Positions 41,935 through 54,618 are shown, counted from the stretch's first letter. The stretch is 64,000 nt of DNA from Hanleya hanleyi (GCA_036873755.1 JAVTVY010020559.1:17541-81540), one strand, 5' to 3'. The notes: a model not told the origin generated them from the letters alone. A program made the numbers and translations.

Positions 41935-42276
41935 GTGGTTGGTGGGTGTCCGGTGCGCACCAGTTCCTGTTGCTTCAATGAATTTTGCTGAGAAGCAACA
42001 TGAACTTGATAATGTGATGTCTAGCACTAATATCACTTGTATTTATCGCATCATGTAAGCGTCCTGTCTTTGTCTTGTGTGCTGTCCTCGGTGTTTTATA
42101 TGGATGGAGAGTGTCTGGTTCCATGTTGCGTCCAAGATTCTTTCTTTGAACCAGCAGGAACACAACTTGGATGGGTGGTGCTTTAGTTGGTTCGTCGCGA
42201 TATGACTGAAATAATATTGAAAACGACGTTAAATCCTATTCACTCACTCACTCACTCACTCACTCACTCACTCGTT
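41935..42276 (+). repeat. SINE-like repeat with (ACTC)n tail
   Basis: Ends GCGATATGACTGAAATAATA, then GAAAACGACGTTAAATCC and (ACTC)9. I recall GCGATATGACTGAAATATTG...GACGTTAAA with an ACTC tail as a very common molluscan repeat end. The same tail phrase occurs near 37785. Confidence 0.65.
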
Positions 42277-44227
42277 GCACACCTATAATATCCTTTTGCA
42301 TCATTCAGATATCTTTCCATGCGCTCGGCTGTAAACATTCGGAATCTTATATGGCATTTCAACTCTGGATATTATTAATTTCACATATCTGAAATCGTTC
42401 CACAGCGATTATATTTCTACATAATTACGCCATACTTCAATGTAAGTATTCACATCTGATATTTTTGGTGTCGACCTATAATTTAATGTTTCCTGAATAT
42501 GTCATTGGTGTAAAGAAATAAGTCCCAATTCAATTTATAGCTAATAATGCACTGATCTAGCCGCCCTGTATCTATAAATACACAGGTCTATCGGAGAGAA
42601 TCTGTAACGTCTGATCTTCTCAAATTGTATCGAACCTTGTCTACACTACACATTTAGAGATCTACACATCCGCTTTAGATGGGCGTCATTTACACTGCTG
42701 ATATAACCTACATATTTCGGGATGTAAGAGCAGATATGTTATTCGTTCTTGATACTTTTAATATCTGTCCATTATGAATCTTTTAATAACATACTTTACA
42801 TGCAACGGTGTCTTCAGTTATAGATGGATTTTAATAAGTTTTATCATGCGTTACTGAAGGCTTCAAACATACCCTGTAACAACTAACAAAAGTTGTCAAT
42901 CTCACCAGCTGGTTATTAATATCAGAGATATAAACTTGTGTATACAAGGAAATAGAAATTATAATGTACAGTTGTAGATAATTTTATCACCTTTTTATGT
43001 TGAACAGTATTAAAGTTTTATTTATAAGAGTTTGGTTTCGTTTCTTTCGTCTATTAATAGCAAATGGTAAAATGCACTCGATTATCTACGAACGTTATAT
43101 TGGTGTTCGAAAGAGCTAAGCTGTCTAATACTATTGGGTTTGTTGATTGTAATGACCTGGTGCACAAAAACAAAACTTGTTTGTGGAACACAAGCTGATG
43201 CTTCCAACGCAGTCCACTTTTAACATGTCTTTTGGTATATCCTACAGTTTGTATTCAACACAAACTGATGTTGAACTATTTTACGGAAGCTTGTGTGGAA
43301 TATATCGCAAACTAGGATATTGTACAAGGTAGTTCTAGCTCCCGCTAACCCGTCGGTCACCCGACACCCAGTCACACAGTCTTCCTAGAAAAATTTCGTC
43401 GTGTGTCTGAAAGGTTAGATGAAGCTTGGATTATGCATAAGGCTGTGAATGCATAATGCTTATTATGCATAAGGCTGTGAAGGATGTCGTTCGAGGATGT
43501 GTATAGGATATGTCAAAATGTATTTGGGATGTAGAACAACATCGTGCCAATGTAAGATATCTTATGCAGGCCACACAGCGTACAGCTTGAACTTGATTGC
43601 GAAGGTTGGGTATGATATAACCCAAACAGGTGCTGGGTTTACCACGAACCTCTTTGTAGGTACGAAATTGGCTAGGATTTGGCTAGGTTTCATTAGCTTT
43701 GAAAAAGTTGGAAGTATCTCCAACGAAACGTCAGCTCCCCAGCAATAAAGAAGTTATTGTATGTAGGATATTAACGGTTCAAGTTTTTTTGTGATATTGT
43801 GTAAGGTTATTTGTGGTACAGGTTACGGTTGTGTAAGGTTATTTGTGGTACAGGATACGGTTGTGAAAGATTCTAAGGTGGCGTAGGATACTGCAGGTAG
43901 AGCAAGAAGGATGTCGCCCGAGGTGGTGGGAGGTAACACAAACTGTGTGTGAGATAGAGCCCACTGTCATGTAGAATAAGGCCTACAAGGTTTGTGTATG
44001 ATAAACTGTTGTGTAGGATATTTGCTGCGATTGTGTTTGATATAGATCAAGCTTGGACATATCCCAAGGTACCTAGGATAACCGAATTGGAGCGATATGC
44101 AAGAGGTGGGAAAAATTGACTATGTCTGGCGACTAAAAAGCAACCTTATGACTCTACAGAAAAGCTTGTCTCGGTACCCCACATTCAGACCCGAGAATAC
44201 GGGGGAGTCTCGGACGTAGCCCTAGTA
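42277..44227. other. Intergenic DNA, no gene seen
   Basis: Includes short direct repeats AGGCTGTGAATGCATAATGC at 43439 and 43469, and a doubled GTAAGGTTATTTGTGGTACA at 43801 and 43836. An 83-codon ORF at 43497-43748 has no recognisable domain. Confidence 0.45.
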
Positions 44228-44345
44228 TCTCAGCAGCGCTTTTATTGCAGCTGTTCATGTGGAAACTATGAAGTATCCTCACGGTCCCTAGCACCAGCTT
44301 AAGCGGAATTAGATACGCCAGCTCGGGAGCTGTGATGATAGATCA
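44228..44345 (+). mobile_element. Decayed copy of MITE family N
   Basis: Retains CGCTTTTATTGCAGCTGTTC, ATGTGGAAACTATGAAG, TCCCTAGCACCAGC and GAATTAGATAC, lined up with 18228-18345. Confidence 0.6.
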
Positions 44346-44682
44346 GCCCAAACAAATAAAACTCGGGCTGCATAGCATAACCCAAGTAGAGTCTTGAACA
44401 CACTTGCAGCCAGTCGATTCCAAGCAAATAATTCGGCAATTCGAATACGCTAAACTGTTTAATGTAGCGAATGTACCGTGAGAATTATCAAGATCTTTTT
44501 CGACCTCCGCGGTTTATAATATCACAAGTCACGCCCCGAGATGATGCCTGAGACGCAGCCCACATCCTATATTTTTAGACTGGTTATCAGGAAAAGTACC
44601 AAACCGAATGGCTTTTATCATTACGGTCAAGCACTGATAGTGGGTTCATGGTTGGATTTTATAATAATAAAAATAAGGAGGA

Positions 44683-44970
44683 AAAATTTAAAAACAATTT
44701 TTGTAATTATTAATAATACAAACCTTTTAATGCCATAAGCCATAGTCCTTACCGTGTAAGATTCCATGCAGAATTTCGATAAATCCAAGCGAAAACGAGG
44801 CTCTACCAATCCCACGATGTATTGCTGTCCGCCATCTTCAACCTCACAGTTCCTTTCCGCAATAGCTGCGGTCGTGGATGAGGCACAGCTATGCGGGAAG
44901 GCGGATGTGGACAATTCAGCGCAATGAAAGGTTTGTATTATTAATAATTGCAAAAATTGTTTTTAATTTT
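44683..44970. repeat. Inverted-repeat-bounded block at the DIRS terminus
   Basis: AAAACAATTTTTGTAATTATT at the left (about 44690) is the reverse complement of AATAATTGCAAAAATTGTTTT at the right (about 44940). Inside lies the terminal repeat of the DIRS element. Confidence 0.7.
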
Positions 44971-45383
44971 TTTTTCTAATTATTTCATAATACGTAACCT
45001 TTCATTGTCATAAGCCAGAATTCCACAGAAGGTGGAGGGATAGCTGAACTCCTGTGCACAGATTCACGTATATGCATCGGATTGGTGCCGACGGGTTGAT
45101 AATGAAGCATACGAACTAAAGGACCAGTCCATGAGCGTTAGGGGTAACCTTGAGCGATGTTCGCAATCATGACGCAACTGAGGAGATGGCTCATGACACT
45201 CGACCAACCGTCTGAGACATAAGGCTAATAACTACTTATTTCCCCAAGGACCAAAAAGTTGGAGATCAATCATGTACTTCGTATGGAAGTCAGATATATA
45301 TGAAGAGTTACTCCCTCATGTGAGAAAAAGAGCTAGTTCGGAGGCTGGCCCTGCCGCCCTCCCCCCCACCTTCTCTTAGCACG

Positions 45384-46632
45384 TCAGACCACTATGTGCT
45401 GAGCTGCCACTACAGGCCCAAGTAATGACACCCCATCAGCAAGGAAGGCCAGGTCCCTTAGGTAGAAGACTGAAAATGTACACTCCGGTTTCCAGAAGCA
45501 GGAAGCCATAATGTCTTTCACTGGGCTGTTTCTCCAAACTAACTAGGAAGCAGCTAAAGCTCTGATTTCATGTGATGTAGTCGCACCCGGCAAAGGCGAA
45601 GTTTGCTCGGATAAGCCGTATGTCCATTGAATGGTCTGTTTAAGCCATGAAGCGACTGTATTTTTAGTTATGCCACGGGTTACACCCGGAAGCAAAGACA
45701 GAAACAACAATCTTCTCTGTCCTCTGACTGTATCTGTCCGGAGCAGATAAGCTCGTAAAGCCCGTACCGGACAAAGTAAATTATCGACGTACTGATCTGT
45801 ATCTGGAATCAGCGCAGGGACGATGAAATGACGCGTTTCACCAACTCCCCGCTGAGCTGTCTGATTTTTTGCCAAAAACTCTGGGATTGGTCTCATGGCT
45901 TCGCTGGACCAGTCTGGTCGATGAATCAGTGAAGAGCGATCGAGAGCATGCAACTCTGACACTCGATGCTAGGGCAAAGGACAACAAAAACACAGCCTTG
46001 TAAGACAAAGCCTTTAAAGACGCCGAAGTCAATGGTTCAAAAGAAGGCTTCTTTAGGGCCCTCGGTACCACAGACAAATTCCACTTTGGAAAAATGTGTA
46101 GCCCCTCGCTCTGTTGGCGATGAAAAGCTCTTGTGAGGTCAGATAAGTCTTTATCTTTGCCCAAATTGACCCCTGTGGATAAAAGGAGTGTAGATAATCT
46201 TTTTACTCGAGATAAAGCCGATCTGTATCCCTCAATAGTAGATGGCCTTAACTTGCGAACAGTGAATAGGTTGGATAAAAAATCCGCAGCTATGGGAACA
46301 GAGGCACAGTTCGGAACCTCTCCATGGTCCCTACACCAGCTTGCAAAGACTCTCCATTTGGATTGATAGAGTCTGCTAGTTGTCTCCCGATTAGCCTGGA
46401 GGATGGTTGCTGCTGTCTGAGTGGAGAAACCCTTTTGCTGTAAGGATTTCTTCATAACTTGCAAACGTGTAAGTGCAACTGTTGGATGTTCTGACGATAC
46501 ACCGCTGTGCCCGGTTGACGCAGAAGCTGAGGCCACTCCGGCAGACGCCGAGGAGAATCGGGCAGTAAAGGAAGGAGACTGGGAAACCATGGCCTGTCCG
46601 GCCACCATGGAGTCACCAAATAAATGATGCAC
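45384..46632 (-). pseudogene. DIRS tyrosine recombinase
   Basis: Integrates the element's circular DNA in place of a DDE integrase. The N-terminal part (46632-45838) has the SAM-like core-binding domain (SKWRVFASWCRDHGEVP, TIEGYRSALSRVK). A frameshift near 45960 leads to the catalytic domain: SELHALDRSS, LCPVRALRAYLLRTD, the H-x-x-R motif as HEIRALAAS near 45555. An in-frame TAG at 45546-45548 then precedes the tyrosine segment TFSVFYLRDL, ending at TGA 45384-45386. Confidence 0.88.
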
Positions 46633-48423
46633 TGGTGCTGGGCTATTTTCTGAAGCACTATGGGAACTAGAGGGAAAGGAGGGAAATCATATTCCACTAT
46701 CCCTGACCAGTCCATCGATAATGCGTCCACTGCCAAGGCTTGAGGGTCTGGCACAGGACTTACAAAGGATGGTAGCTGGTTGTTGAGACGTGTGGCAAAA
46801 AGGTCGACATGAGGGGGCTCCCAGGTGGCACATATCTGACTGAAGGATCTTGTCTGGCCGGGACAAAGCATCGACCAGTACGTTCAGCTTCCCTGGAATG
46901 TGTCTTGCTTTCAGTCCACAGTTCCTGCGGGCTGTCCTCCTGAAAATTTCCAAGTCACGTCCAGCAGAGATGATGGCTGGTTTCCGCCTTGATTGTTCAG
47001 ATAAGCCACCACTGTCGAGTTGCCTGAAACTATCAGGAAGTTGTTGTTGAGAAAACGAGTTTCTCAAGCACATGACGCCAGATACACTGCTTTCATCTCC
47101 AAAAGATTGATGTGAAGCTTCTTTTGGGCTGGACTCCACTGGCCCCACACGGTGAGATCGTCCATGTGGGCTCCCCAACCCGATAATGAGGGGTCCGTGA
47201 AGATCTGATAATCTGGTCGGAATGGTACCAGAGATAATCCTGACATCACATTTTCCGGAGACTGCCACCACCGGATAAACTTTAACACATTTAGGTTTAC
47301 GGGGATGACTGGGTCTAATTGTTGCCGGGACAGAAGTGGACGGATGTGTAATTGAAGTGGTCGTAAATTTATCCGACCGAACCTGGTTAGCTTCTGAGTT
47401 GAGGATAGTAACACGAGAAGGGATTGCCAGATAGTCAGAGGAAGATGTCGTTGTGAGAGGATAGCTGAGGTGCTGGCTTGAATCCTTAACCAACGGTCCT
47501 TTGGCGGCATCAGCAGTCCTTGTGCTGTGTCGAACTGACCCCATTATATATTCGAATCTGGGCTGGTACAAGTTCCGATTTCTGAAGATGCGGTAAAAAC
47601 CCCAGCCCCTCGAGAAGCTGGATGACAAACTGAGTCTGCAAGACTAGCAACTGACGATCCATGCTCCTTAATAGACAGTCGTCGATGTAAATGTGAAAAC
47701 GAAGACCTTTTAGATGAAGATATTTCGCTATGGGAGCCGTCAGCCTGATAAATAGCCATGGCCCTATAGAGATCCCGAATGGGAGAACTTGAAATTTGAA
47801 TTTCTTGTTGCTCAGCATAAACCGAAGAAACTTGCGGTGATGACGAAAAATGGGCACATGGAGATATGCATCTTTCAGGTCGATCGACATCAACCACTCT
47901 CCGGCTGGCACTGCTGCCCGAACGACTGACAGAGTTTTCATACGAAATCTTGGAGGAGGGTGTAAATAATCCTTGTTTATCATCCTCAAATCTATTATCA
48001 TTCTCATCTCCTCTGAATCTCTCTTCGGAATGAGAAAATGTGGCTGTAAAATCTCGGCGAGCGGTCACCTGAGGGAAATGGCCGAACTGCTCGCTTGTCC
48101 AGTAACAGTTGAACTGAATACTGAAGATTACGTAAATGATCTGCCATTAAGGTTAAGCGGGATGAATTGGGATTTGAAGTTAGTCTGGGGTAAGACTGAA
48201 ATTGCAGACGATAACCTTCTCGTAACGTTCACAATGTCCACTGATCGGCCCCTATGAATAACCAGTTCCTCCAAAAGGTTGCTAGGCGGCCCTGGACAGG
48301 CAACTGAAGATCTGGAGCCGTCGGAATGTCTGGAATTCTTAAAACGTAGTCCGGGGACATGCAAGGTTCGATATCCAATTGCTGATCTGAAACGGGCATG
48401 TTTATGGAGTCATCGGGTACCAT
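46452..48423 (-). pseudogene. DIRS reverse transcriptase/RNase H, multiply frameshifted
   Basis: N-terminal part (about 48423-48010) carries WRNWLFIGADQW. The palm follows: MSIDLKDAYLHVPI, FQVLPFGISIGPWLF and the catalytic YIDDCLL (47750-47690). RNase H signatures TDPSLSGWGAHMD (about 47210-47160) and RHIPGKLNVLVDALSRPD (about 46910-46860) are in different frames. The stretch PPHVDLFATRLNNQLPSFVS (46820) is typical of the DIRS pol C-terminus. Second YIDD Asp pair retained. Confidence 0.88.
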
Positions 48424-48595
48424 GGGCCGGGCTCCTGTCCCTACCCCTTCCCCGCTGTGGGGAACTGGAATGCTAGTTTCGTTTAGTTGCGATACTTCGT
48501 CGCTGTCCTCTACCTCAAAAGGATGGATCGAAACCCAGTTGGCTAAGATGAATGTTTCGGCCGAAACCTCGGTAAGAAGATCTCCCGGTCTTCCG

Positions 48596-48952
48596 TCATT
48601 TTCATCTGACGACGATACAGCTCACCAATCCACAGTGTACGAGTTGTCACAGCGATACAGCTCACCAATTACCAATATAGGAGTTGTCAGAGCATTTCCG
48701 TCATAGCTCTCTAGATTTGTATCTAATACCGCTTATGCCGGTGGTAGGGGCCGTGTGGTCATGTCACCCGAGTTGCTACATGAACAGGTGCAATAAAAGC
48801 GTACCTGAGATACAACACATATCACGAATTGTTAGATTCTTGGTATGTGCTTTAGAATAGGTTAACCAGAAGACTATACTCTGAAGTCATGTGGCTCTCT
48901 CAGTATGTCGGCACCTCCTCCCACTTCCCTTATATGTGTTGTAATTCTACCT
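48596..48952 (-). mobile_element. MITE family N copy inside the DIRS element
   Basis: Reverse complement of the family: CCCTTATATGTGTTGTAATT at the right end, CGTACCTGAGATACAACACA inside. It separates the gag-like ORF from the reverse transcriptase region, so it arrived after the DIRS element. Confidence 0.82.
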
Positions 48953-49010
48953 CGATCGAAAGCACGGGATGTCGATGTCTGAGTGCGAGGTCCAGAGTCA
49001 ATCCTATTTT

Positions 49011-49990
49011 TCATGGAATCCGGTTTTCCGGATCCCTGACCCGGACTTTCAGTACTACGGGACCAGGAACGGGAACGAGACCCGGAGCGAGTACACGCCG
49101 GTTGTTGCGAGGTATGCCGGGCAGAAAACCCCGAGGTCCGATTCCGGTTCCCGGATCGGATCGTATTTTTGACGACCCAGACGGCGGGATAGCTGGATAT
49201 TTAACCGCATTATTTTCTGATGAAATATGCGTCTCAATACCCGGAGATCGGGACATCCGGGTCCTACCCGGAGATCGGGACATCCGGGTCCTACCCGGAG
49301 ATCGGGACGCCCATGTCCTAACCGGAGTTCGGGGCGCCCGGGTCTTACCTGAAGATCGGAATACCCGGGTCATACCCGGAGATCGCGGTACCCGGGTCCT
49401 ATCCCGAGATCGGGAAATAATTGGCATCTCAAATAAACTTTCTTCCAAGAACGCATCCTGGACTCCAGGAGATAAAACTGCTTGTAGTGGCAATATTGGA
49501 GACGGGGGTGATAATCCACGACCCCGATGTCTAGGCCCGGGCGAAACAGATCGCCAGCACTCCTGGTAAGCCCTCGGGATGGATAGAGGCGAACGGGACC
49601 GGCTAATCGGGACTGAGCCAAAATCTTGTAAGCCTGCAGGAGTAGATGTTTTCTCTCTCGACTCTGCCGTAATCGGCTTCATCAGCTGGGTGGTGAACTC
49701 TTGAAATTCGGCAGCCATCTTCTTGTTCATGCTCGAAATGAAGTCCGATAGTTGTGACTGCAAAATAGTTTAGATGTCTTCTTCCCTTTCCTAGAGGTAG
49801 GATTGGACACGTAGTCCTGATAAATATCCCATGTCTCCGTCGAGATATTTAGACAAATCGTGCACTGTGAGCCCTCCAAACGATGGCTTTTCCTGCAACG
49901 AATGCACGTGGGAGGGGGGTCACGATTAGACATGAAACGTTTACAATCTTTATCAGCGCAATTACGCGCATTCCTCTTCGCTGTGGACAT
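49011..49990 (-). pseudogene. DIRS gag-like protein with Cys-pair zinc region and Arg-Ser-Pro repeats
   Basis: Starts at the Met of MSTAKRNARNCADKDC (about 49990-49943). A zinc-ribbon-like set of Cys pairs follows (CADKDC, CIRCRK, CTICLN). A frameshift near 49765 leads to a coiled helix (SQLSDFISSMNKKMAAEFQE) and a long Arg/Ser/Pro-rich tail. Part of that tail is encoded by 27-bp tandem repeats (49230-49420). No retroviral CCHC knuckle. Confidence 0.7.
49230..49420. repeat. 27-bp tandem repeat in the gag-like ORF, seven units
   Basis: Repeats of CCCGGAGATCGGGACATCCG plus GGTCCTA. Period 27 keeps the frame and gives the nine-residue repeat RSPGRTRMS. Each unit has CCCGGAGATCGGG-type self-complementarity. 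Confidence 0.8.
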
Positions 49991-50563
49991 GACAACGTAA
50001 GGGAAGGTCACACCAAATCCTTTGGCAAATTGTCAAGTAGAAATAACACGATGGCACAGTGAAAAAACACTGAATCTGCACAGAAACTTACATCATGCGA
50101 CCGCACGATAGCATGCAGAAAGGAACTGCGAGGTTTAAGATGGCGGACCGCAATGCATCATGGGGTTTCGCTTGGATTTATCGAGATTCTGCATGGAATC
50201 TTACACGGTAAGGACTATGGCTTGTGGCAATGAAAGGTTACGTATTATAAAATAATTACCAATGTTTGTGTGTAAAAGTTAATGTTAATGTATCTTCCAT
50301 GATGTTATGTACTCACGAATATATTTCTCTCAAAACAAAGCAAGAAAAAGTTTGCTAAATGTGCAGCCAAACAGTGGTCACACATAATTGAAACAAAAGA
50401 TCAGATGGTTCAATTAAAGATTTTTTTAATTAACCAACCAGAAAATAAGCATAGTTATAAAAAAATGGTACAATATGTCATAAACCTTAAGTTGACTAGA
50501 ATAATGTAAAAGAGTGTGACCCGCAGTTTAAATGATCCTAAATGTTCATTAGCAGTCCATTAA

Positions 50564-50919
50564 CCCTACCTGGCCGAAGAGGGAGGGGGGCCGAAATGGC
50601 CTCTCTACCAAGGTTTCTGCGCTATCTCCGGAACGACAGAAAATGGAGAGCTGAAACTCCGTGACTTGATAGTCTATCACATTGGGGTCATTTTTGAGCC
50701 TATTCGCATAACCCCCCGACCAGAGGATCATGGGAAAATTCAAGATGGCGGTCACGTAGGGTCTCAGAAAAGTGTCGTTTTTGTCATATTTCTTCAAAAT
50801 TTCTCCCTTTCCGCGATGAAAAGCGGGCACTGTGACGTCATCAAAGCGGCCATCTTGGATTTTTTACATTTTTTGGTAGAGCTTGACTCAAGTTCCCAAA
50901 AAGCCCAGGCCAGATAGGG
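50564..50919. mobile_element. TTAA-flanked MITE, 356 bp
   Basis: Ends CCCTACCTGGCC and GGCCAGATAGGG are inverted, with TTAA at 50560-50563 and 50920-50923. Contains AAGATGGCGG at about 50742 and its complement CGGCCATCTTGG at about 50849. No ORF of note. Confidence 0.78.
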
Positions 50920-51002
50920 TTAAAGAGTCTAAATTCAGTCCGATTTCTTCCTAGGATGACTGCACAACTCCCTTTATCCCTGTCCAGTCCGGTGTCCTCT
51001 CG

Positions 51003-51300
51003 TGAAATTAAAATACATATAAGTGAAGTGGGAATAGGTGCCGACATACTGACAGAGCCACATGACTTCACAGTATAGTCCTCCGGTTAACCTATTCTAA
51101 AGCACATACCAAGAATCTAACGATTCGTGATATGTGTTGTATCTCACGTACGCTTTTATTGTACCTGTTCATGTGGCAACTTGGATGATATGACCACACG
51201 CCCCCTAGCATCGGCATATGCGGTATTAGATACAAATCTAGAGAACTATGATGGAAATGCCCTTACAACTCGTATATTTGTAATTGGTGAGCTGTTTCCA
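51003..51300 (+). mobile_element. MITE family N copy
   Basis: Matches 18087-18370: ACATATAAGTGAAGTGGGAA, CGATTCGTGATATGTGTTG, ATGTGGCAACTTGGATGATA. Truncated at its 3' end compared with 18083-18491. Confidence 0.82.
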
Positions 51301-52136
51301 CACCATAAAACAGTCCAATTCCAGATGATCGACGTCCAAGTCCAATTTCTCCATCTTGAACCAAGGAACAACACTATGGAAATTTCTCTCAACAATGTCG
51401 ACTTGACAGTGAAATTACAGATCTCCAAATGGGACCTTTTATCCAGCACTTCTGTGCTCCAATGACAAATAATTCCCCTCGCACGCTTTGTGTGAAAATA
51501 CTCGTCGACAGTTCGAAATTTCCTCATCCAGGTTCACGATCTGACGCAATGAGATGGCTATAAGAAAACCTCAATATTTCATACAATTCAAATCACAAGC
51601 TGGAATCTCTCAAACGGATATCACACTGTTATATTACTGTCTGGCAACAAGCTCATGACTTCTCCCTCTTTTGCTGCCAATACTCTTTTATATATACCTT
51701 ACGTATAACTCTCCAGAAAATGATGTCATACATAACACAATAAAGAACTAACCGGAACATTCTGGAACATTCTTCATGCTGCTCGTGTTTTTTAAATATC
51801 AGTTAAATATTAAATAACTTCTCAAAAGTTCTGTGCCAAAAATAGAAGAAACAATAAGTGCAGAATTATGTTGCAGTCCGGAAACTTACTACATGAAATA
51901 AACCTGTTACAAATTACTGCCGCCCTAGTGCCACACTAAAGAAAATTAACTTTTATATCTAAACAATATAACAAAATGAATTACATTTGAGCAATTGAGT
52001 AGAGTATCGTATCATAACACCCTCCCAGAAAAGGAATTTCACTGAAGTAATTATTTTTCTAAATACTGATAGGTTGTTAGAGAATAGTTTACAGTAAGTT
52101 CATTACAATTATACAGTTGATGATGCATCAGCAATC
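51301..52136. other. No gene seen
   Basis: AT-rich non-coding DNA between two copies of the same MITE in opposite orientation. Confidence 0.5.
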
Positions 52137-52386
52137 ATAGCTGTCTAGATTTGTATCTAATACCGCTTATGCCGGTGCTAGTAACCGTGTCGTCATGTCA
52201 TCCAAGTTGCCACATGAACAGGTACAATGAAAGCGTACCTGAGATACAACACATATCACGAATCGTTAGATTTTTGGTATGTGCTTTAGAATAGGTTAAC
52301 CAGAAGACTATACTATGAAGTCATGTGGCTCTCTCAGTATGTCGGCACCTCTTCCCACTTCCCTTATATGTGTTGTAATTATATCA
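52137..52386 (-). mobile_element. MITE family N copy, minus strand
   Basis: Reverse complement of the family: AAGCGTACCTGAGATACAAC and CTTCCCACTTCCCTTATATG. The family start ATTACAACACAT is preserved at the right end. Confidence 0.82.
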
Positions 52387-52429
52387 TTCTCCCAGCATCA
52401 TGTACAATTTTCCAAAGGATATGGCTGTA

Positions 52430-54330
52430 ACATCAGACCCCAGCGAAAGAATCGTTGACTCTTGTTGTAGTTTTCTCCAATAACACCAATCGATTGGGAT
52501 CAGTACAAACAATTACATCACCAGAGCCTTTGGTTGCATACACTTCACAAAGTTGTAAGATCCAATGCTTCCATTTCAGTGGTGGAATATGCCCGTTATT
52601 GTTTGTTGAGTTTCTTGGAGTAACATGTAACAAGTTTGGTTAACTCAGCTGCACAATCTTGAAGCAATGCAGGGCCTACCCCTACGTCGCTAGCATCTAT
52701 TGCTACCTTGAATGGTTACACAAGTCTGGGGTTGTTCATTGCTCAGAATGGCTTTGAGTTTTCCCAAGGCAGTCTGACATGACCAAATTTGACACACTTT
52801 TTTCAGAAGATTGGTTCACTAAAATTTTCTACAAATTTCCTATTCCTTCCTAGAAATCTGAGTAACTCCATTAAAACTGAAAACGGGGAAGTTCACAGTG
52901 GATTTGACCTTGGCAGGCACGTGGTAGAACTTTCCGTTGGCCCATCACATGGCCCAAATTGGTGAGCTGGGCCTGAGCAAACTCGATTTTCTGAAGATTT
53001 ATTTGCCTTAGTAACTGCTTAAGATGTTTTAAATATGTATCCCAGGTGTCACTACGCACCAATAAATCTTCAATGTATGCAACACAAAGCAGGTGCAATT
53101 TTCATCTCAAAAGGCATGACCTTGCACTGGTATAACCCAACCGGTGTTACAAACGCAGATATTTCTTTAGCCCTGTCAGACAAAGTTACCTGTCAGTAGC
53201 CTTCTAGAAAGTATATCTTGGCCACATAGGCAGTCTGACCGACCCGATTAATACAGCCTTCGATTCTATTAATTGGATATGGATCAGTGCGTATCACGGT
53301 GTTTACTTTATGGTTATCTATACTGAATCCGTATATTTCGGGTATGAGTACGACAGGTGAGTTCCAGTTAATCTGGCTTCACAATATAATATCCTGCTCT
53401 AGCATATAGTTAAACTGAGCTAACTTTTCAGGATTAAATCTGCATGGGTGTTGTTTAATAGGCTGGGTTTCACCTACAGCCACCTCATGAAGAGCAAGAG
53501 GGGTACAACCTGGCTATCAGACCATAGTGAGTTGTATTCATGGAGCAAATCCTTAATATCTGCACGCTGATATAGACAAACGATCCAATTCGCTGTTAAG
53601 GTGCTCTAGAACCTCTGAGGTCGAATGTTTTGCTGCCAATGATTCCATGTGAAAGGTCTTAAGTATGTATTGTCAAGTTCTTCAGTATTGCTTGATTCAC
53701 TCTCTACCAGATTAACTACATTATTTACCCCAACCGATAGACCTGGTTCACGTTCATGGTATTTTTGAGCATATTAATGTGACACACCCTCTGGCTTTTC
53801 CTCCCATTCTGGAGTACTAACTACACAGCTGAGTTCGAAAAGTTTCTTCCATATTTGATAAGTTCTACTAAAGTTAGCTTTCAGTGGCTAGTCTTGCAAG
53901 GGTAATAAGACCAACACTTTTTTCTCCAGGACTAAAAGCACGAGGCTTGGCGTTAGTGTCAAATCGGGTTTTGATGACCTTTTGAGAAGACTTAAGATGT
54001 TCTTTGGCTAAATTGCATGTCTTCGAGTGTCATCTCTGAAAGAAGACTCATAGTCCAAGAGGTTAATCTCCTCAGCCTCATTGAGAAACCTCTCTTTTAT
54101 CATCTTTAACGGACCTCTTATGTCCATAGGCTATCTCAAAGGGGCTAAGCCTGTTGCCTTAATGGGCATGTCCCTTGTAGCAAATATAACAAACAATATA
54201 CCTTTGACCCAACTGCCAGGGTAGAGAACATAAGACTTTAGCATGCCCTTCATAGTCTGGTGAAACAAAAAGCCTTGTGGCTGGTTTATAATCTTTAGAT
54301 TATTGTTGTTTAAAGGCTCGTGCATGACCT
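52430..54330 (-). mobile_element. Decayed Ty3/gypsy retrotransposon with integrase upstream of reverse transcriptase
   Basis: Minus strand, order integrase C-terminus, reverse transcriptase, RNase H. Integrase end (54325-53800): GSWVKGILFVIFATRD, then after a frameshift a GEKVLVLLPLQ stretch and CHINMLKKYHERE, the usual gypsy integrase tail. Reverse transcriptase (53400-52871): SPVVLIPE, TDPYPINRIE, then YIEDLLVRSDTW where the YVDD box reads YIED. RNase H remnant (52633-52433): VIVCTDPNRLVLLEK. Many stops. Integrase before RT is the order of Gmr1-type gypsy elements. Confidence 0.75.
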
Positions 54331-54618
54331 CCTAGAAAAGTCCAGCCATCAAATTTGGTCTGATATAGAGATGTGTTGGAATCGATATTGAGAGAAAGTA
54401 CGATTTCTGTTTGCTTATTTTGAAAGGAGGAACCAAACACGAGAACGTTTTTTTTCTGAGTCAAAGCAAACTGTGGAAAAAGTTTGGCTTACAGAAGTAC
54501 GTCATCACGTGCTACAATCACCGACCATATACGGACCAGTACGGAATTTCCCAGGAAATTTGGCACTATGTGTGATTTGCTGAGTGCTGCTTGTTAACAG
54601 AGGAGGCACTGACAAACT
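54331..54618. other. No gene seen
   Basis: Short non-coding stretch between the gypsy relic and the tRNA-like sequence. Confidence 0.45.

Larger units (their letters stand above)
44683..50252 (-). mobile_element. DIRS-like tyrosine-recombinase retrotransposon, about 5.6 kb
   Basis: On the minus strand the order is gag-like ORF, reverse transcriptase/RNase H, tyrosine recombinase. Inverted terminal repeats: 44738-44870 matches the reverse complement of 50100-50225 (for example ATAGTCCTTACCGTGTAAGA and TAAATCCAAGCGAAA). Copies of ACGTAACCTTTCATTG also sit at 44983-45000, as expected of the internal complementary region of DIRS elements. No integrase or protease is seen. All frames are interrupted, and a MITE is inserted at 48596-48952. 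Confidence 0.88.

Noticed and set aside
46687..47628. 313-codon ORF as an independent gene
   Set aside because: Only its C-terminal part fits the RNase H/pol frame; the N-terminal part is an out-of-frame read of the reverse transcriptase region.
48889..49569. 226-codon plus-strand ORF
   Set aside because: Antisense shadow of the DIRS gag-like gene; arises from the 27-bp GC-rich repeat.
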